Source: a candidate division WOR-1 bacterium RIFOXYB2_FULL_46_45
GTDB lineage: Bacteria > Margulisbacteria > WOR-1 > XYC2-FULL-46-14
Reading direction: 5' to 3'
NCBI GenBank assembly: GCA_001771585.1
Contig: MEUE01000003.1
Location: 186,001-250,000 of the forward strand
Length of the DNA stretch: 64,000 nucleotides
Made by a program: the position numbers and the translations under genes
Notes under the pieces: generated by a model
The model's database searches: none
What the model was told of the DNA's origin: nothing
The model's input: the letters and a program-made list of their open reading frames with translations, nothing else
Part shown: piece by piece, positions 1 to 8,240 of the stretch
Position numbering within the stretch: the stretch's first letter is position 1
Layout: the number at the start of each line of letters is the position of its first letter

Positions 1-232
1 CAGAAGATGAAACCTTGAAAGACGAGGTATCTATACTGGTCGCATCCATGCTCTGGTCAAAGGTAACAGTAACCACCGTATTGGTTGGAGCTGAAGAAGA
101 ACCTCCAACAGGATATACGGAAACCACATAAGGAGCCAAAGGATTGGAACTTGGAGCCGCCTGCTTGCCGCAGCCAAAAAGCAACCCTCCAAATGCCATA
201 AAAAGAAAAAACACAATTAATTTATTTTTCAT
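1..232 (-). CDS. Lipoprotein with bacterial Ig-like domain, partial
   Basis: The gene runs off the left edge, so only about the first 77 residues are visible. I translated it directly: a Lys-rich start, a hydrophobic stretch and the lipobox LLFGC with Cys at about residue 21, which marks a lipoprotein signal peptide. After a short Ser/Pro linker comes PYVVSVYPVGGSS and then VTVTFDQSMD, the usual opening of Big_5/SbsA-type Ig-like domains. An in-frame ATG three bases upstream (position 235) is possible, but AGGAG is better spaced for 232. It is probably an exported, membrane-anchored adhesion or envelope protein; the function is otherwise unknown. Confidence 0.72.
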   Translation of the reverse strand, partial: MKNKLIVFFLFMAFGGLLFGCGKQAAPSSNPLAPYVVSVYPVGGSSSAPTNTVVTVTFDQSMDATSIDTSSFKVSSS

Positions 233-313
233 CATATATCTCCTTTTATATCTCTATTCTTAATTAATTCTAACACAATAACTAGAAAAAAAGAAAAAAG
301 AAAGAAAGGAAAA

Positions 314-1705
314 TTAGCAGTATAAATCCCGCTCGCCCTTTTCAATGCGGGCAAGCTTATCAATTACTATCTGTTTAACTTTGGGATTTTTCATCTTATC
401 AAGAACCCCTTGGATCGCCTTATTCCCGGCCTTCTTTGTTTCGGGCAAAGAATAATCCTCAAGATATTCCTTTAAAGTTAATAGCGCATTGGGAGTGCAG
501 TATTCATGGATAAACCCCGGGATCGCGAATTCCATAAAATGCTCCCCTGTCCTGCCCAAACGATAGCAAGAGGTGCAAAAAGACGGGATGTAGCCGTCTT
601 CCAAAAGCCCGCGCATAACTTCATCAAGTGACCTGGTATCACCCAGCTTAAACTGCTGGCGGTCTGATTCTTGATCTGCCTGAGAATCGGTATAACCGCC
701 AAGCTCCGTGCGGGAGCCGGCATCGATCTGGGAACATCCCAGATCAATCACTTCTTTTCTAATTTGCGGGTTCTCACGAGCCGTTAGAATCATTCCTGTA
801 TATGGAACCGCTAAACGCAAAATTGCCACCAGTCTTTTAAATTCTTCGTCAGAAACCAAGTATTTCGGATCGATCTTAACTCCCTGCGCCGGCTGGACGC
901 GGGGGAATGAAATAGTATGCGGACCGACATTCCATCTTTCTTCTAAGTGAATAGCATGGGAAACTAATCCCATAACTTCAAATTTCCAATCGTATAACCC
1001 GAATAATGCACCAATTCCCACATCATCAATTCCCGCTTCCTGCGCCCGGTCCAACCCGTACAATCTCCACAAATAGTCCGCCTTCTTCCCCCGTGGATGA
1101 TATTTTTTATATGTTTCTTGATGATAGGTCTCTTGAAAAATCTGATAGGTGCCAATCCCGGCCTCTTTTACCGTTTTAAATCCTTCTACATCAAGCGGAG
1201 GAGCGTTAATATTTACCCGGCGGATTTCCCCCCTGTCCTTTTTGGTGGCATAGGTAATCTTTACGGTTTTAGCGATAAAATCGGCGTCATATTTGGGATG
1301 TTCGCCGTAGACCAAAATCAGACGCTTATGCCCTTTTGATTCAAGAGTTTCAATCTCTTTCTTAAGTTCCGCGTCCGATAAAGTTCTGCGTCTTGCTTCC
1401 TTATTTGAAACACGAAAAGCACAGTATTGACAGTCGTTCACACAGTCGTTCCCTATATATAATGGAGCAAAAAGGACGATCCGGTTCCCGTAAACCAGCT
1501 CTTTAAGCTTTTTTGCCCCGGCAAAAATCTCGGCAATCAATTCCGGATCCTCGGTATTTAATAACGCGGCGACTTCGGACAGATCAAGACGCTGTTTGGA
1601 AAGGGATTTTTGAATGATCTCCCGAACCTCGATGCCTCGATCCCTTGATGCCTTGACCCCTTTTAGTAATCCTTGAATTTTCCCTTCGTCGATAAAACTC
1701 TCCAT
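314..1705 (-). CDS. hydG: [FeFe] hydrogenase maturase HydG (radical SAM tyrosine lyase)
   Basis: HydG cleaves tyrosine to make the CO and cyanide ligands (as a Fe(CO)2(CN)-cysteine synthon) of the [FeFe]-hydrogenase H-cluster. The 463-residue length is normal. The radical SAM cluster motif CX3CX2C is visible as CVNDCQYC at residues 88-95. The C-terminal accessory cluster motif CX2C-X22-C, which separates HydG from the thiamine enzyme ThiH, is present (CTSCYRLG... to HEYC, near residues 380-410). The HydE partner lies 3.7 kb downstream on the same strand (5420-6727), split off by accessory genes. HydF and the hydrogenase itself are not in the window. Confidence 0.96.
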   Translation of the reverse strand: MESFIDEGKIQGLLKGVKASRDRGIEVREIIQKSLSKQRLDLSEVAALLNTEDPELIAEIFAGAKKLKELVYGNRIVLFAPLYIGNDCVNDCQYCAFRVSNKEARRRTLSDAELKKEIETLESKGHKRLILVYGEHPKYDADFIAKTVKITYATKKDRGEIRRVNINAPPLDVEGFKTVKEAGIGTYQIFQETYHQETYKKYHPRGKKADYLWRLYGLDRAQEAGIDDVGIGALFGLYDWKFEVMGLVSHAIHLEERWNVGPHTISFPRVQPAQGVKIDPKYLVSDEEFKRLVAILRLAVPYTGMILTARENPQIRKEVIDLGCSQIDAGSRTELGGYTDSQADQESDRQQFKLGDTRSLDEVMRGLLEDGYIPSFCTSCYRLGRTGEHFMEFAIPGFIHEYCTPNALLTLKEYLEDYSLPETKKAGNKAIQGVLDKMKNPKVKQIVIDKLARIEKGERDLYC

Positions 1706-1791
1706 CTTTTAATAATAACACGGATTAAGCCTTGCGTAGAAATAGAAAGACCAGTAAAATTAACACTATATAAAACAAGGAGGAACCAAAC

Positions 1792-2411
1792 ATGACCGAC
1801 CGTAAAATATTGCTTGGTGAAAAGGACCTGCCCCAGAAATGGTATAACATCGCTCCGGATTTAAAAACGCCGCTGTCTCCGCCGCTGCATCCGGCGACCC
1901 ACAAGCCGCTGGGACCGGAGGATCTGGCTCCGATTTTCCCAATGGCGCTGATCGCACAGGAAATGTGCCGGGATCCTTGGATTGATATCCCAAATGAAAT
2001 CATGGACATCTTGAAAATGTGGCGGCCGACGCCGCTGGTCCGCGCGCTAAGTTTGGAAAAAGCGCTCAAAAACCGTACAGAAAACTTTTGATCCGGAGCT
2101 GGGGCGGAAAAATTGATCCCTCGCCCAGCACGATTACCAAATACGGCCGGGCGGTTTTGGAAAAAGACCCGAAAAGCACCGGCAGTTTGGGAATCGCCAT
2201 ATCCGAAGCGATTGAAGACACGGTCGGCAGGGAAGACACCAAATATTCTTTGGGATCGGTCTTAAACCATGTCATGCTCCACCAGACCGTGATCGGACTG
2301 GAAGCGATTGAGCAATTGAAATCGAACCGATGTTGTTCCGGCCAATTGGAAGATTACGAATACCCGATGGAAAAGATCAAAGAGGCCTTAAAGAGGGTGC
2401 CAAAGATTTAA
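1792..2411 (+). pseudogene. trpB: Ghost of a TrpB2-type tryptophan synthase beta chain with two internal deletions
   Basis: The first 90 or so codons match the N-terminus of the long TrpB2 family ([21 protein letters not shown]-like, WRPTPLVRA). Near 2065 the frame shifts straight into [14 protein letters not shown], which in TrpB2 lies about 75-80 residues further on. The missing part includes the SHKxN lysine that binds PLP. Sequence then continues through [12 protein letters not shown] and [20 protein letters not shown], and near 2323 jumps again to the extreme C-terminus ([18 protein letters not shown]). The glycine-rich phosphate loop and most of the C-terminal half are absent. A strong ribosome binding site (AAGGAGG) still precedes the ATG. 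It cannot encode an active synthase. Deletion sizes are judged from memory of the family. Confidence 0.88.
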
Positions 2412-2430
2412 AGTCCGGATTATTTATTTT

Positions 2431-3240
2431 ATGAGAACAGGATTGACCGGAGCCGGCATTATTCGCCCCCAAAAAATTGGCGTCTTCTCCGATGTCCACG
2501 GCAATTTACCGGCCCTGCGGGAGACATTATTCTTTCTGATATACGCGCAAGAAGTCGATCTCTTATTGTGCTGCGGCGACACTGTTGGCTACGGCTGTTT
2601 TCCAAACGAGTGCTACCAGGCCCTGCAAGCCAACAAAGTCAATGCAGTGACCGGAAACCACGAAAAATACATTAAACTGGCCTGGACACTTGACCCGGAA
2701 GGCTCTGGGATCGATCCATTTGAAAATCCCAAAAAATATCCAAGAATAAGCGAAATTGAAAGGGTCTCCCTCTGGACTTCGCAAAGATTAACCGTTGAAA
2801 ACCGGAGTTTTCTTTATGGTTTACCTGATTTTATTTCTTTCCCTGATTTAGGGCTTTCAATTTGCCATAGCCTGCAACATAACTATGTGGAAAATCCGGC
2901 AACAGCCGCGGCTCTTCTTGATCTTTATCAAACCAGGATCGTCTTTATCGGCCACACCCATCAGCCCGCCTATTGGTTTTTTGAAGAAGGAAATTTAATG
3001 CCAACGCCTGTAACCGGATCTCAAAGAATTTATATGGAGGAAAAAAACAGATATATAATAAATGTCGGATCGGTCGGCCAGCCCCGGGACGACAACACGG
3101 ATGCCTGTTGTGTTGTTTTCGAGCCGCCAGATATCCTCTCCTATCATAGAATACCCTACGATGTCTCCGAAATGACCGATGCTATGGGAGAACTTGCTTT
3201 TCCGGGTCGGTTTACAGGACGTTTATATTTGGGCTGGTAG
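2431..3240 (+). CDS. Calcineurin-like metallophosphoesterase (YfcE/MJ0936-like)
   Basis: This is a probable phosphodiesterase or protein phosphatase of the YfcE/MJ0936 type. The dinuclear metal motifs are in order: FSDVHGN near residue 20, CCGDTVGYG near 50, GNHE near 75 and GHTHQP near 175. The conserved NVGSVGQPRD block near residue 210 is typical of this branch. The 269-residue length fits. No convincing Shine-Dalgarno sequence precedes the ATG, and a slightly later start is possible. It sits just downstream of the trpB ghost and is convergent with the small lipoprotein gene. The substrate cannot be told from sequence. Confidence 0.9.
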   Translation: MRTGLTGAGIIRPQKIGVFSDVHGNLPALRETLFFLIYAQEVDLLLCCGDTVGYGCFPNECYQALQANKVNAVTGNHEKYIKLAWTLDPEGSGIDPFENPKKYPRISEIERVSLWTSQRLTVENRSFLYGLPDFISFPDLGLSICHSLQHNYVENPATAAALLDLYQTRIVFIGHTHQPAYWFFEEGNLMPTPVTGSQRIYMEEKNRYIINVGSVGQPRDDNTDACCVVFEPPDILSYHRIPYDVSEMTDAMGELAFPGRFTGRLYLGW

Positions 3241-3242
3241 CG

Positions 3243-3524
3243 CTACTCCCACGGAGGAACCGGCTTGGACTCTCCGGGTTTGAGCCCATCGAGATGCTTT
3301 AATATTTCGTTATAATTCTGATGGTTTTTTGGATAAGAAAGCTGCGCATCTCCTTTCATACCGCCCTCTCCCTGCCCTCGCAGATTAAGGACAATTGTGC
3401 CATCCTGAAGCATCGTGGCTTCGCCAATACTGTTCACCACACTGTCCCCTCCTTTTACTTTACAGCCTGAAGAAAGCAAAATAATAATAAAAACAAAAAT
3501 TAAAACCAAAAAAACACTTTTCAT
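3243..3524 (-). CDS. Small lipoprotein of unknown function
   Basis: Starting at MKSVFLVL gives a 93-residue protein with a clear lipoprotein signal peptide: hydrophobic core, then LLSSGC with Cys near residue 21. An earlier in-frame Met (3548) would put extra polar residues in front of the signal and overlap the upstream gene, so I prefer 3524. The mature part is short, glycine-rich and hydrophilic (DGTIVLNLRGQGEGG) with a Pro-rich end. The start lies one base past the stop of the SUKH gene, so the two are probably co-transcribed. No family is recognised. Confidence 0.72.
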   Translation of the reverse strand: MKSVFLVLIFVFIIILLSSGCKVKGGDSVVNSIGEATMLQDGTIVLNLRGQGEGGMKGDAQLSYPKNHQNYNEILKHLDGLKPGESKPVPPWE

Positions 3525-3525
3525 T

Positions 3526-4041
3526 TTACTGATATCCAAACCACTCAATCTTTTCTTTTTTTAAAACCAGATCAAGCCACCCGTTATACCATCCAACAAA
3601 ATTATTGAACGGCGAAAGACTAACCTCTCTTGACTGCATATCATAATTACCAACCTTTCCGCGATCTTTTCCGGTTACAATTAAAAGAGAATAATAAGTG
3701 CAGCCCTGTTCGCAAATAGTTATCGCTCCTTTTGAAGGATCATCCAGGCTAAACTCGGCTGAAAGCAAACCGTCGCCAGCATCGTTCCATCTGCTTAGAG
3801 GAAGAATCCCATAATACGGCCCGGCACCGCCATTACCGACTTCGAGCAGAAAACTGCGATAGTCGGACGGGAGAGCAATACTATGCTCTTTTTCAAAAGC
3901 GGCCGCTTGCAGCTCCGTCAAAGGCGGGTCCATCTTAAATTGATGCCGGTCAATGCCCAAACCGCAAGAAGCATATTGCTTCCATCCGCTGGATCGAACC
4001 CTATTCAACCTGTCTTTTATTGATTTAATTTTTATAATCAT
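3526..4041 (-). CDS. SMI1/KNR4 (SUKH) family protein
   Basis: The 171-residue protein carries the SUKH fold signature: LTELQAAAFEKEHSIALPSDY followed by FLLEVGNGGAGPYYGILPL, then a conserved central strand region and an aromatic end (FVGWYNGWLDLVL). In bacteria SUKH proteins often serve as immunity proteins for contact-dependent or polymorphic toxins, but many are stand-alone with unknown roles. No toxin gene is adjacent, so immunity is only a possibility. It is co-oriented and nearly contiguous with the small lipoprotein downstream. The region appears accessory. Confidence 0.84.
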   Translation of the reverse strand: MIIKIKSIKDRLNRVRSSGWKQYASCGLGIDRHQFKMDPPLTELQAAAFEKEHSIALPSDYRSFLLEVGNGGAGPYYGILPLSRWNDAGDGLLSAEFSLDDPSKGAITICEQGCTYYSLLIVTGKDRGKVGNYDMQSREVSLSPFNNFVGWYNGWLDLVLKKEKIEWFGYQ

Positions 4042-4169
4042 CGAATAACAATTATAACAGTAATTTCGACTATGTTCATATTATAATTCATGCCATTTTA
4101 AAAATTATTTTTGTCAAGATATTTAAAAGCAGCGGAAACGGATATTCTCAATCATTTAAGTTAAGATTT

Positions 4170-4445
4170 CTAACTTAAAAACCTTGTCGTCGTTCCAGAG
4201 TTCGCAAGTCTTTTGTAGTGTCCATAAATTTTTTTCCATCCCAGGCCAAGCCCAGCACCTCATGCGCGGGGAGATAAATTGAACCGAATCAAAGGCCATT
4301 CCTCTGGGCCACATAAAACCGGCACGGTCGGTCGGATACCTGTCAAATAAACCGGTTTCGGGATCGATTTTTTAAAGCCTATCGTCAAGCTTCCATAGGT
4401 ATCCATTAGCATACGTCAGTGACCACCCAAACCCAAGCCCCTTTT
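4170..4445 (-). pseudogene. Decayed WD/NHL-like propeller gene (glutamine cyclotransferase-like) in a 490-bp gap
   Basis: The stretch 4042-4531 has no intact gene. Reading the minus strand, one frame gives LTYANGYLWKLDDRL, a stop, then KIDPETGLFDRYP, and a shifted frame gives AHEVLGLAWDGKKFM. The blocks LTYxxGYLW, KIDPETG and GLAWDGK are the repeated blade motifs of glutamine cyclotransferase and SMP-30/NHL-like beta-propellers. Stops and frame changes between them show a decayed gene. The rest of the gap is AT-rich without recognisable content. The family assignment rests on short motifs only. Confidence 0.55.
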
Positions 4446-4531
4446 TTAGCAATGCATGTTTTTGCGCCTTTGTTGCAATAATATCTATATGGCGGAAACA
4501 TCAGGAGTATCATTATTAAAAACCGATACTA

Positions 4532-5368
4532 TCAAAAGACGGGTTTTGGAAAGGACCGAGAAACAACCTGACCTAAATTCAATTTAATATGCCTCCATAT
4601 CCAATGAAATTCCCGGAGAGGCAGAGCGTTCTCTTTTCTTTCGATTATTATAAGTGCCAATGCTATGTGAAATAAAACATCCTGTTCATCTTTACAATGC
4701 CCAATCAGAAAAGGAAAATCTCCAAGAAAATCTCTTCCAAAATCTTCTGTTGTTTTATGCCACCAAGAAGGCAAGGAAACTTCTTTTTCAAATAAAAACC
4801 CGCCATAGCTTGTTCTTAAGTGCCGATTCACATCCCCTAAATCACCACGAAAAAATTGAGCGTGTTCCATAAGAAAACGAAAGAAATCTCCTTTCGGACT
4901 TTTAAACAAACGGGTCTTTCCCAACTCGTCTAATTTACCAAACAAAAGTGCTCTCTTTTCTTCGTCTCTAACCGATCCTACCAGTCTTACAGTCTCGCAA
5001 GCCGCCTCAACCAAAAAGTTCCTGCCATCAAGCGCGGGATACATTTCGTAAAATTCATAATCAAATTTAGAAGCAAAATCCGGAGAACCATTCCTCCGAA
5101 TAAGTCTTACAATATCATCAATCGCTCTCGGCAAAAACCTGGCATTGGTACTTTGAAGAGCCGCGTGTATAGCAAGGCCGCCCAATGTTAATCCTGCCAA
5201 ACGAAATTTAATATCACAATCTCCACACCTCATAGCAAAATAGCGATCAGTTAAATCCGGAGCAGAAGGAATCACCATCACCCTCGGCTCACGACCATGT
5301 GCCCGCGATAATGCATTAAAGCGTTTAACAACTGTGGTTCTATCAACTGTTCCGGCACTTAATGACAT
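4532..5368 (-). CDS. Hypothetical protein, no recognised family
   Basis: This 278-residue soluble protein has no signal peptide or membrane segment. The start is well supported: AGGAGG lies about 10 bases before the ATG. Visible features are a paired cysteine motif CGDC near residue 48, an Arg-rich helical segment (IDDIVRLIRR), and an aromatic-rich C-terminal half (WWHKTTEDF, EFHWIWRHIKL). Its neighbours are the propeller ghost downstream and the hydE fusion upstream, with a gap of only about 50 bases. I do not recognise the fold and assign no function. Confidence 0.7.
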   Translation of the reverse strand: MSLSAGTVDRTTVVKRFNALSRAHGREPRVMVIPSAPDLTDRYFAMRCGDCDIKFRLAGLTLGGLAIHAALQSTNARFLPRAIDDIVRLIRRNGSPDFASKFDYEFYEMYPALDGRNFLVEAACETVRLVGSVRDEEKRALLFGKLDELGKTRLFKSPKGDFFRFLMEHAQFFRGDLGDVNRHLRTSYGGFLFEKEVSLPSWWHKTTEDFGRDFLGDFPFLIGHCKDEQDVLFHIALALIIIERKENALPLREFHWIWRHIKLNLGQVVSRSFPKPVF

Positions 5369-5419
5369 ATGTTTTTTCCTCCTATAATTATATCTGCAGC
5401 TTTTTTTTTAAATTTCAGA

Positions 5420-6727
5420 TTATTTTAACAAAGCCCCCAGATCGGTCGGAGCGCGGCCGATTGAGTAAAGTAAAGCAAGCGTTGAGTCGATTTGTTCTTG
5501 AATCCCTTCTCCGGCATGGGCACGGTTCGGATAAATCGCGTAATTTTTTGCAAATTTCTCCGGCGTGACATTCAACATCACCGAATTGGCCCCGGCCATC
5601 AACCCGAGCTCGCGCGCTTTCGACTCCAAGGTCTCAAACCCGGTGGTGACCAAAATTTTCGCGTTAACCGGATCGGCTATGCGAGAAACCGCCAGAACTT
5701 TTAGGACATCTTTTGTCGGAGGAGGCGGCATTCCGGCTAACGGGGTCTTTGGATGCGGCAGGAACGGTCCAAAAGTGTACATTTCGGTCTTTAATCTTCG
5801 AGTCAGCAAAATATCGTTTAACAAATCTTGAACGGTCTGTCCGGGGAGACCGATCAGGCCGCCGGTAATAATTAAATAACCGAGTTGAAAAGCCGCTTCA
5901 AGATGCTCAATTCTAGATTTTAATCCTCTTCCGGGATGAAGTTCACCATAAATCCTGGGATTACTAGATTCAAAACGCATCAATAAGCCGCGAGCTCCGG
6001 CTTTATACAATTTTCGTAACCCTTCCACTCCCACCTCTCCAAAACTTATAAAAATAAGGCAGGGCCATTTTGATTTTATGGTTGAAACGATTTCGCACAG
6101 GTCGTCAATTGAATAAGATTTATCTTCACCGCTTTGCAAAACCAGCGCCTGAAAACCGTATTTATTAATCGCTTGATCCGCCGCGTCATAAATTTCTTCT
6201 TTGGTCATTCGATAGCGGCCGAGGTCTTTGTTGTGGGTTGAAATCCCGCAGTAAGAACAGCTCTGGGAACAGTAATTTGAAAATTCGATGATCCCGTGGA
6301 CACAGCAGGAATTTTTCAGGTGTTTCTGCCGCAGGAAATTGGCGGTTTTATACAACAATTCCAATGTCTCTTTGTTTTTTATTTCCAACAAATAAAGAAG
6401 ATCGGAATCGGTAACCTTCCCCCCTTCGAGCACCTTGTCGAAAATCAGCCCCGCTTTCCGGTCGATCCTTTTTTTTTCAAGATCCATTCTGGACAAGCGC
6501 AGGTCGGTCTCCTGTAAATCAAAGAAGGTTTCTTTCCAGGTCGCCAAGATTTCGAGCGCCTCTTTTTCCGGAATTATTTTTATCGCGAAGCCCCCCTGGG
6601 CGTAGATGTAGTCTCCGACTTTGAGGTTTGAAAGCTCGCTGATCGCCTTTTTTGTCTCGCCGAAGTAGGAAACAACCGCGGTTTTCTCTTGTATTTCTAT
6701 TACTTTCCCGGGGATTGCGTAGCACAT
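5420..6727 (-). CDS. hydE: HypC-HydE fusion: HypC-like chaperone domain joined to [FeFe] hydrogenase maturase HydE
   Basis: Residues 1-75 are a HupF/HypC domain: the invariant Met-Cys start in MCYAIPGKVIEI, then LKVGDYIYAQGGFAI and EALEILATW. HypC uses Cys2 to carry the Fe(CN)2CO unit with HypD during [NiFe]-hydrogenase maturation. Residues from about 90 are HydE, the radical SAM enzyme of [FeFe]-cluster assembly: GIIEFSNYC, then CX3CX2C at Cys153/157/160, LGRYRMT and the C-terminal TIM barrel. The ATG coincides with the HypC start and one reading frame runs through both domains, so this is a real fusion. A -10 box 9 bases upstream suggests a near-leaderless mRNA. The distant neighbour hydG supports an [FeFe] role. 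Confidence 0.93.
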   Translation of the reverse strand: MCYAIPGKVIEIQEKTAVVSYFGETKKAISELSNLKVGDYIYAQGGFAIKIIPEKEALEILATWKETFFDLQETDLRLSRMDLEKKRIDRKAGLIFDKVLEGGKVTDSDLLYLLEIKNKETLELLYKTANFLRQKHLKNSCCVHGIIEFSNYCSQSCSYCGISTHNKDLGRYRMTKEEIYDAADQAINKYGFQALVLQSGEDKSYSIDDLCEIVSTIKSKWPCLIFISFGEVGVEGLRKLYKAGARGLLMRFESSNPRIYGELHPGRGLKSRIEHLEAAFQLGYLIITGGLIGLPGQTVQDLLNDILLTRRLKTEMYTFGPFLPHPKTPLAGMPPPPTKDVLKVLAVSRIADPVNAKILVTTGFETLESKARELGLMAGANSVMLNVTPEKFAKNYAIYPNRAHAGEGIQEQIDSTLALLYSIGRAPTDLGALLK

Positions 6728-6736
6728 GACAATTCA

Positions 6737-6742
6737 ATTATA
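6737..6742 (-). promoter_or_regulatory. -10 box of hypC-hydE
   Basis: A perfect TATAAT lies 9 bases before the ATG on the minus strand, with no Shine-Dalgarno sequence between. No good -35 hexamer is seen at 16-18 bases. If used, transcription would start within a few bases of the start codon. Confidence 0.5.
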
Positions 6743-6880
6743 GCAGAGATAAAAACTAGAAAAACTGGCTTTCCTTTTTTATATAGATTTAGCATTGCCA
6801 AGAATACTGCAGGAGAGCAGGAAAACAAGAAAAAAATTACATGTGCAAAATATATACCTTATGGTTTTTGCTTTATTATT

Positions 6881-7849
6881 CTAGACAAACAATTGTATCT
6901 TTTTATCGTAAATCTTGTGTGGGTCTTTATAAATAGTCTCCGAGAAATACTTTGTTATTTCACCTTGTTTTTCGGCCCCATACTTATCCCACAGGTCAGG
7001 AGAAAGGTAAAAGTTTTCAATATTTACAAGAATCAAATTAGAGACCAATTCCTTTAGTTCCTTTTCCGGCTTACCCGCCAACTGTTCTCTGATATAATCG
7101 TATTTCCCACTGTCTCTATGTTTATAGCCAAGCAACACATAGGTTTTTCCATTCTGAGGAAAAACGTTCACCATAAGAGGAAAAACATTGGGTTTTACTC
7201 TTTCAATATAATTCACTCTGTTACCTAAAAAATCATGCGTAGGCGTTATTGCCGAGGAAGCAGCCAAAGGATACTCTTCGTTAAATACAACTACATACGT
7301 TTTGATCTTCCAATAATTATTCTTCCCAAGACAAACGTTAAAAAAAACCCTTAACTCGGATACCAATTTATAACCCTCATCAATACCAAGTTGAAGGGAA
7401 TGAATTGGCTCGGGAGGCGAAGACATGTTTTTCGCAATTTTATCAATGCCATTTCTTGTTAATTCTAGGTTAAATTTTTTATGCCAATACCCACAGGAAG
7501 CCGCCCTGTATGCAAAAACAAACTCTTGTTCTCGGTTTCCTGGCTGATAATCATTTTCTTCAATCGGCTTAAAAATTTTATTATCATGATAATCACAAAA
7601 ACCAGTAAAAGTACTTGCCTTCTTTCTTCCAATATTCTTTGCTCCAATTTTGAAATTACTACTATTAAAGGTTGGCTGCATACCAATTACTATGCCATCT
7701 TTGGATATTTTATTAAGTATTCTGTTGTTTTGGATGGAGTGTGCTTTTATTATTTTTGACGAGCAATATTCATCCTTGTGGTAACATTCTTTAATTGATG
7801 GTTTAAGCTCTTTGTAAAACTCTTCGAATGACTGTTTTTTATTAGGCAT
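6881..7849 (-). CDS. HNH-like zinc-site protein of unknown function, AT-rich
   Basis: This 322-residue soluble protein has an N-terminal cluster of possible metal ligands: Cys/His in KECYHKDEYCSSKIIKAHSIQ, followed by the block KASTFTGFCDYHDNKIFKPIE. The order C...C...AHSIQ...GFCxxHD resembles HNH/treble-clef nucleases and a widespread uncharacterised family with the same block. The C-terminal part is a mixed region with VLLGYKHRDSG. Its base composition is clearly more AT-rich than the flanking genes, which suggests recent transfer. A defence role is possible given the accessory setting, but nothing here proves it. No clear ribosome binding site is visible. Confidence 0.7.
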   Translation of the reverse strand: MPNKKQSFEEFYKELKPSIKECYHKDEYCSSKIIKAHSIQNNRILNKISKDGIVIGMQPTFNSSNFKIGAKNIGRKKASTFTGFCDYHDNKIFKPIEENDYQPGNREQEFVFAYRAASCGYWHKKFNLELTRNGIDKIAKNMSSPPEPIHSLQLGIDEGYKLVSELRVFFNVCLGKNNYWKIKTYVVVFNEEYPLAASSAITPTHDFLGNRVNYIERVKPNVFPLMVNVFPQNGKTYVLLGYKHRDSGKYDYIREQLAGKPEKELKELVSNLILVNIENFYLSPDLWDKYGAEKQGEITKYFSETIYKDPHKIYDKKIQLFV

Positions 7850-7887
7850 GTTTGGTATTATTCTGACTCTTCCTTATTAGCTGGGTA

Positions 7888-8232
7888 TTACTTAACCATC
7901 GCGGATAATTGTCTTGCCAAATTATTGAGCTCTTTGTAAAACATCTCGTACTGTTCAATACTAATCAGTTTCTTCGCCATGAATATTTGGAAACAGGCAA
8001 CACATTCATAAACCGACCCTCTTGCCACAACATAGAAATTTCTTTTGTCTGTTTTGTGATACCTGCCGGCACCCTCGGCAATATTTAAAGCGATCGAAGT
8101 TGATGCTCTCTGAAGTTGATCAATTAATCTGGTATTTCCTTTTTGAGGGGTGGACTCTAAAAAGCTGTCAACTTTTTCAATAAATTGAATCGCATCCTTA
8201 TAAACGGGGAAATCCTCAAAATCAAAAGGCAT
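7888..8232 (-). CDS. Four-helix-bundle protein (S23/IVP family)
   Basis: A 114-residue all-helical protein of the 23S-intervening-sequence (S23/IVP) family, recognised by FEDFPVYKDAIQFIEKV, the core LQRASTSIALNIAEGAGR and YVVARGSVYECVACF. Members occur within 23S rRNA insertions or free in intergenic DNA; the molecular role is unknown. An upstream in-frame Met (8271) would place a low-complexity stretch in the protein, so I chose 8232. A second family member is at 20161-20517. Like that copy it sits next to a low-complexity inverted repeat, here spanning its own 5' region and the space up to the tRNA. Confidence 0.9.
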   Translation of the reverse strand: MPFDFEDFPVYKDAIQFIEKVDSFLESTPQKGNTRLIDQLQRASTSIALNIAEGAGRYHKTDKRNFYVVARGSVYECVACFQIFMAKKLISIEQYEMFYKELNNLARQLSAMVK

Positions 8233-8240
8233 ATTTTTTT

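Noticed and set aside
1792-2091. Programmed frameshift in trpB
   Set aside because: The break also removes about 75 residues including the PLP lysine, and a second deletion follows; a frameshift would not restore the enzyme.
2019-2411. Independent 130-codon gene
   Set aside because: Its first 15 codons are an out-of-frame reading of the trpB ghost, and the rest is the shifted continuation of the same decayed gene.
3526-4041. Toxin-immunity locus around the SUKH gene
   Set aside because: No polymorphic toxin, secretion marker or toxin C-terminal fragment is adjacent; only the SUKH domain is supported.
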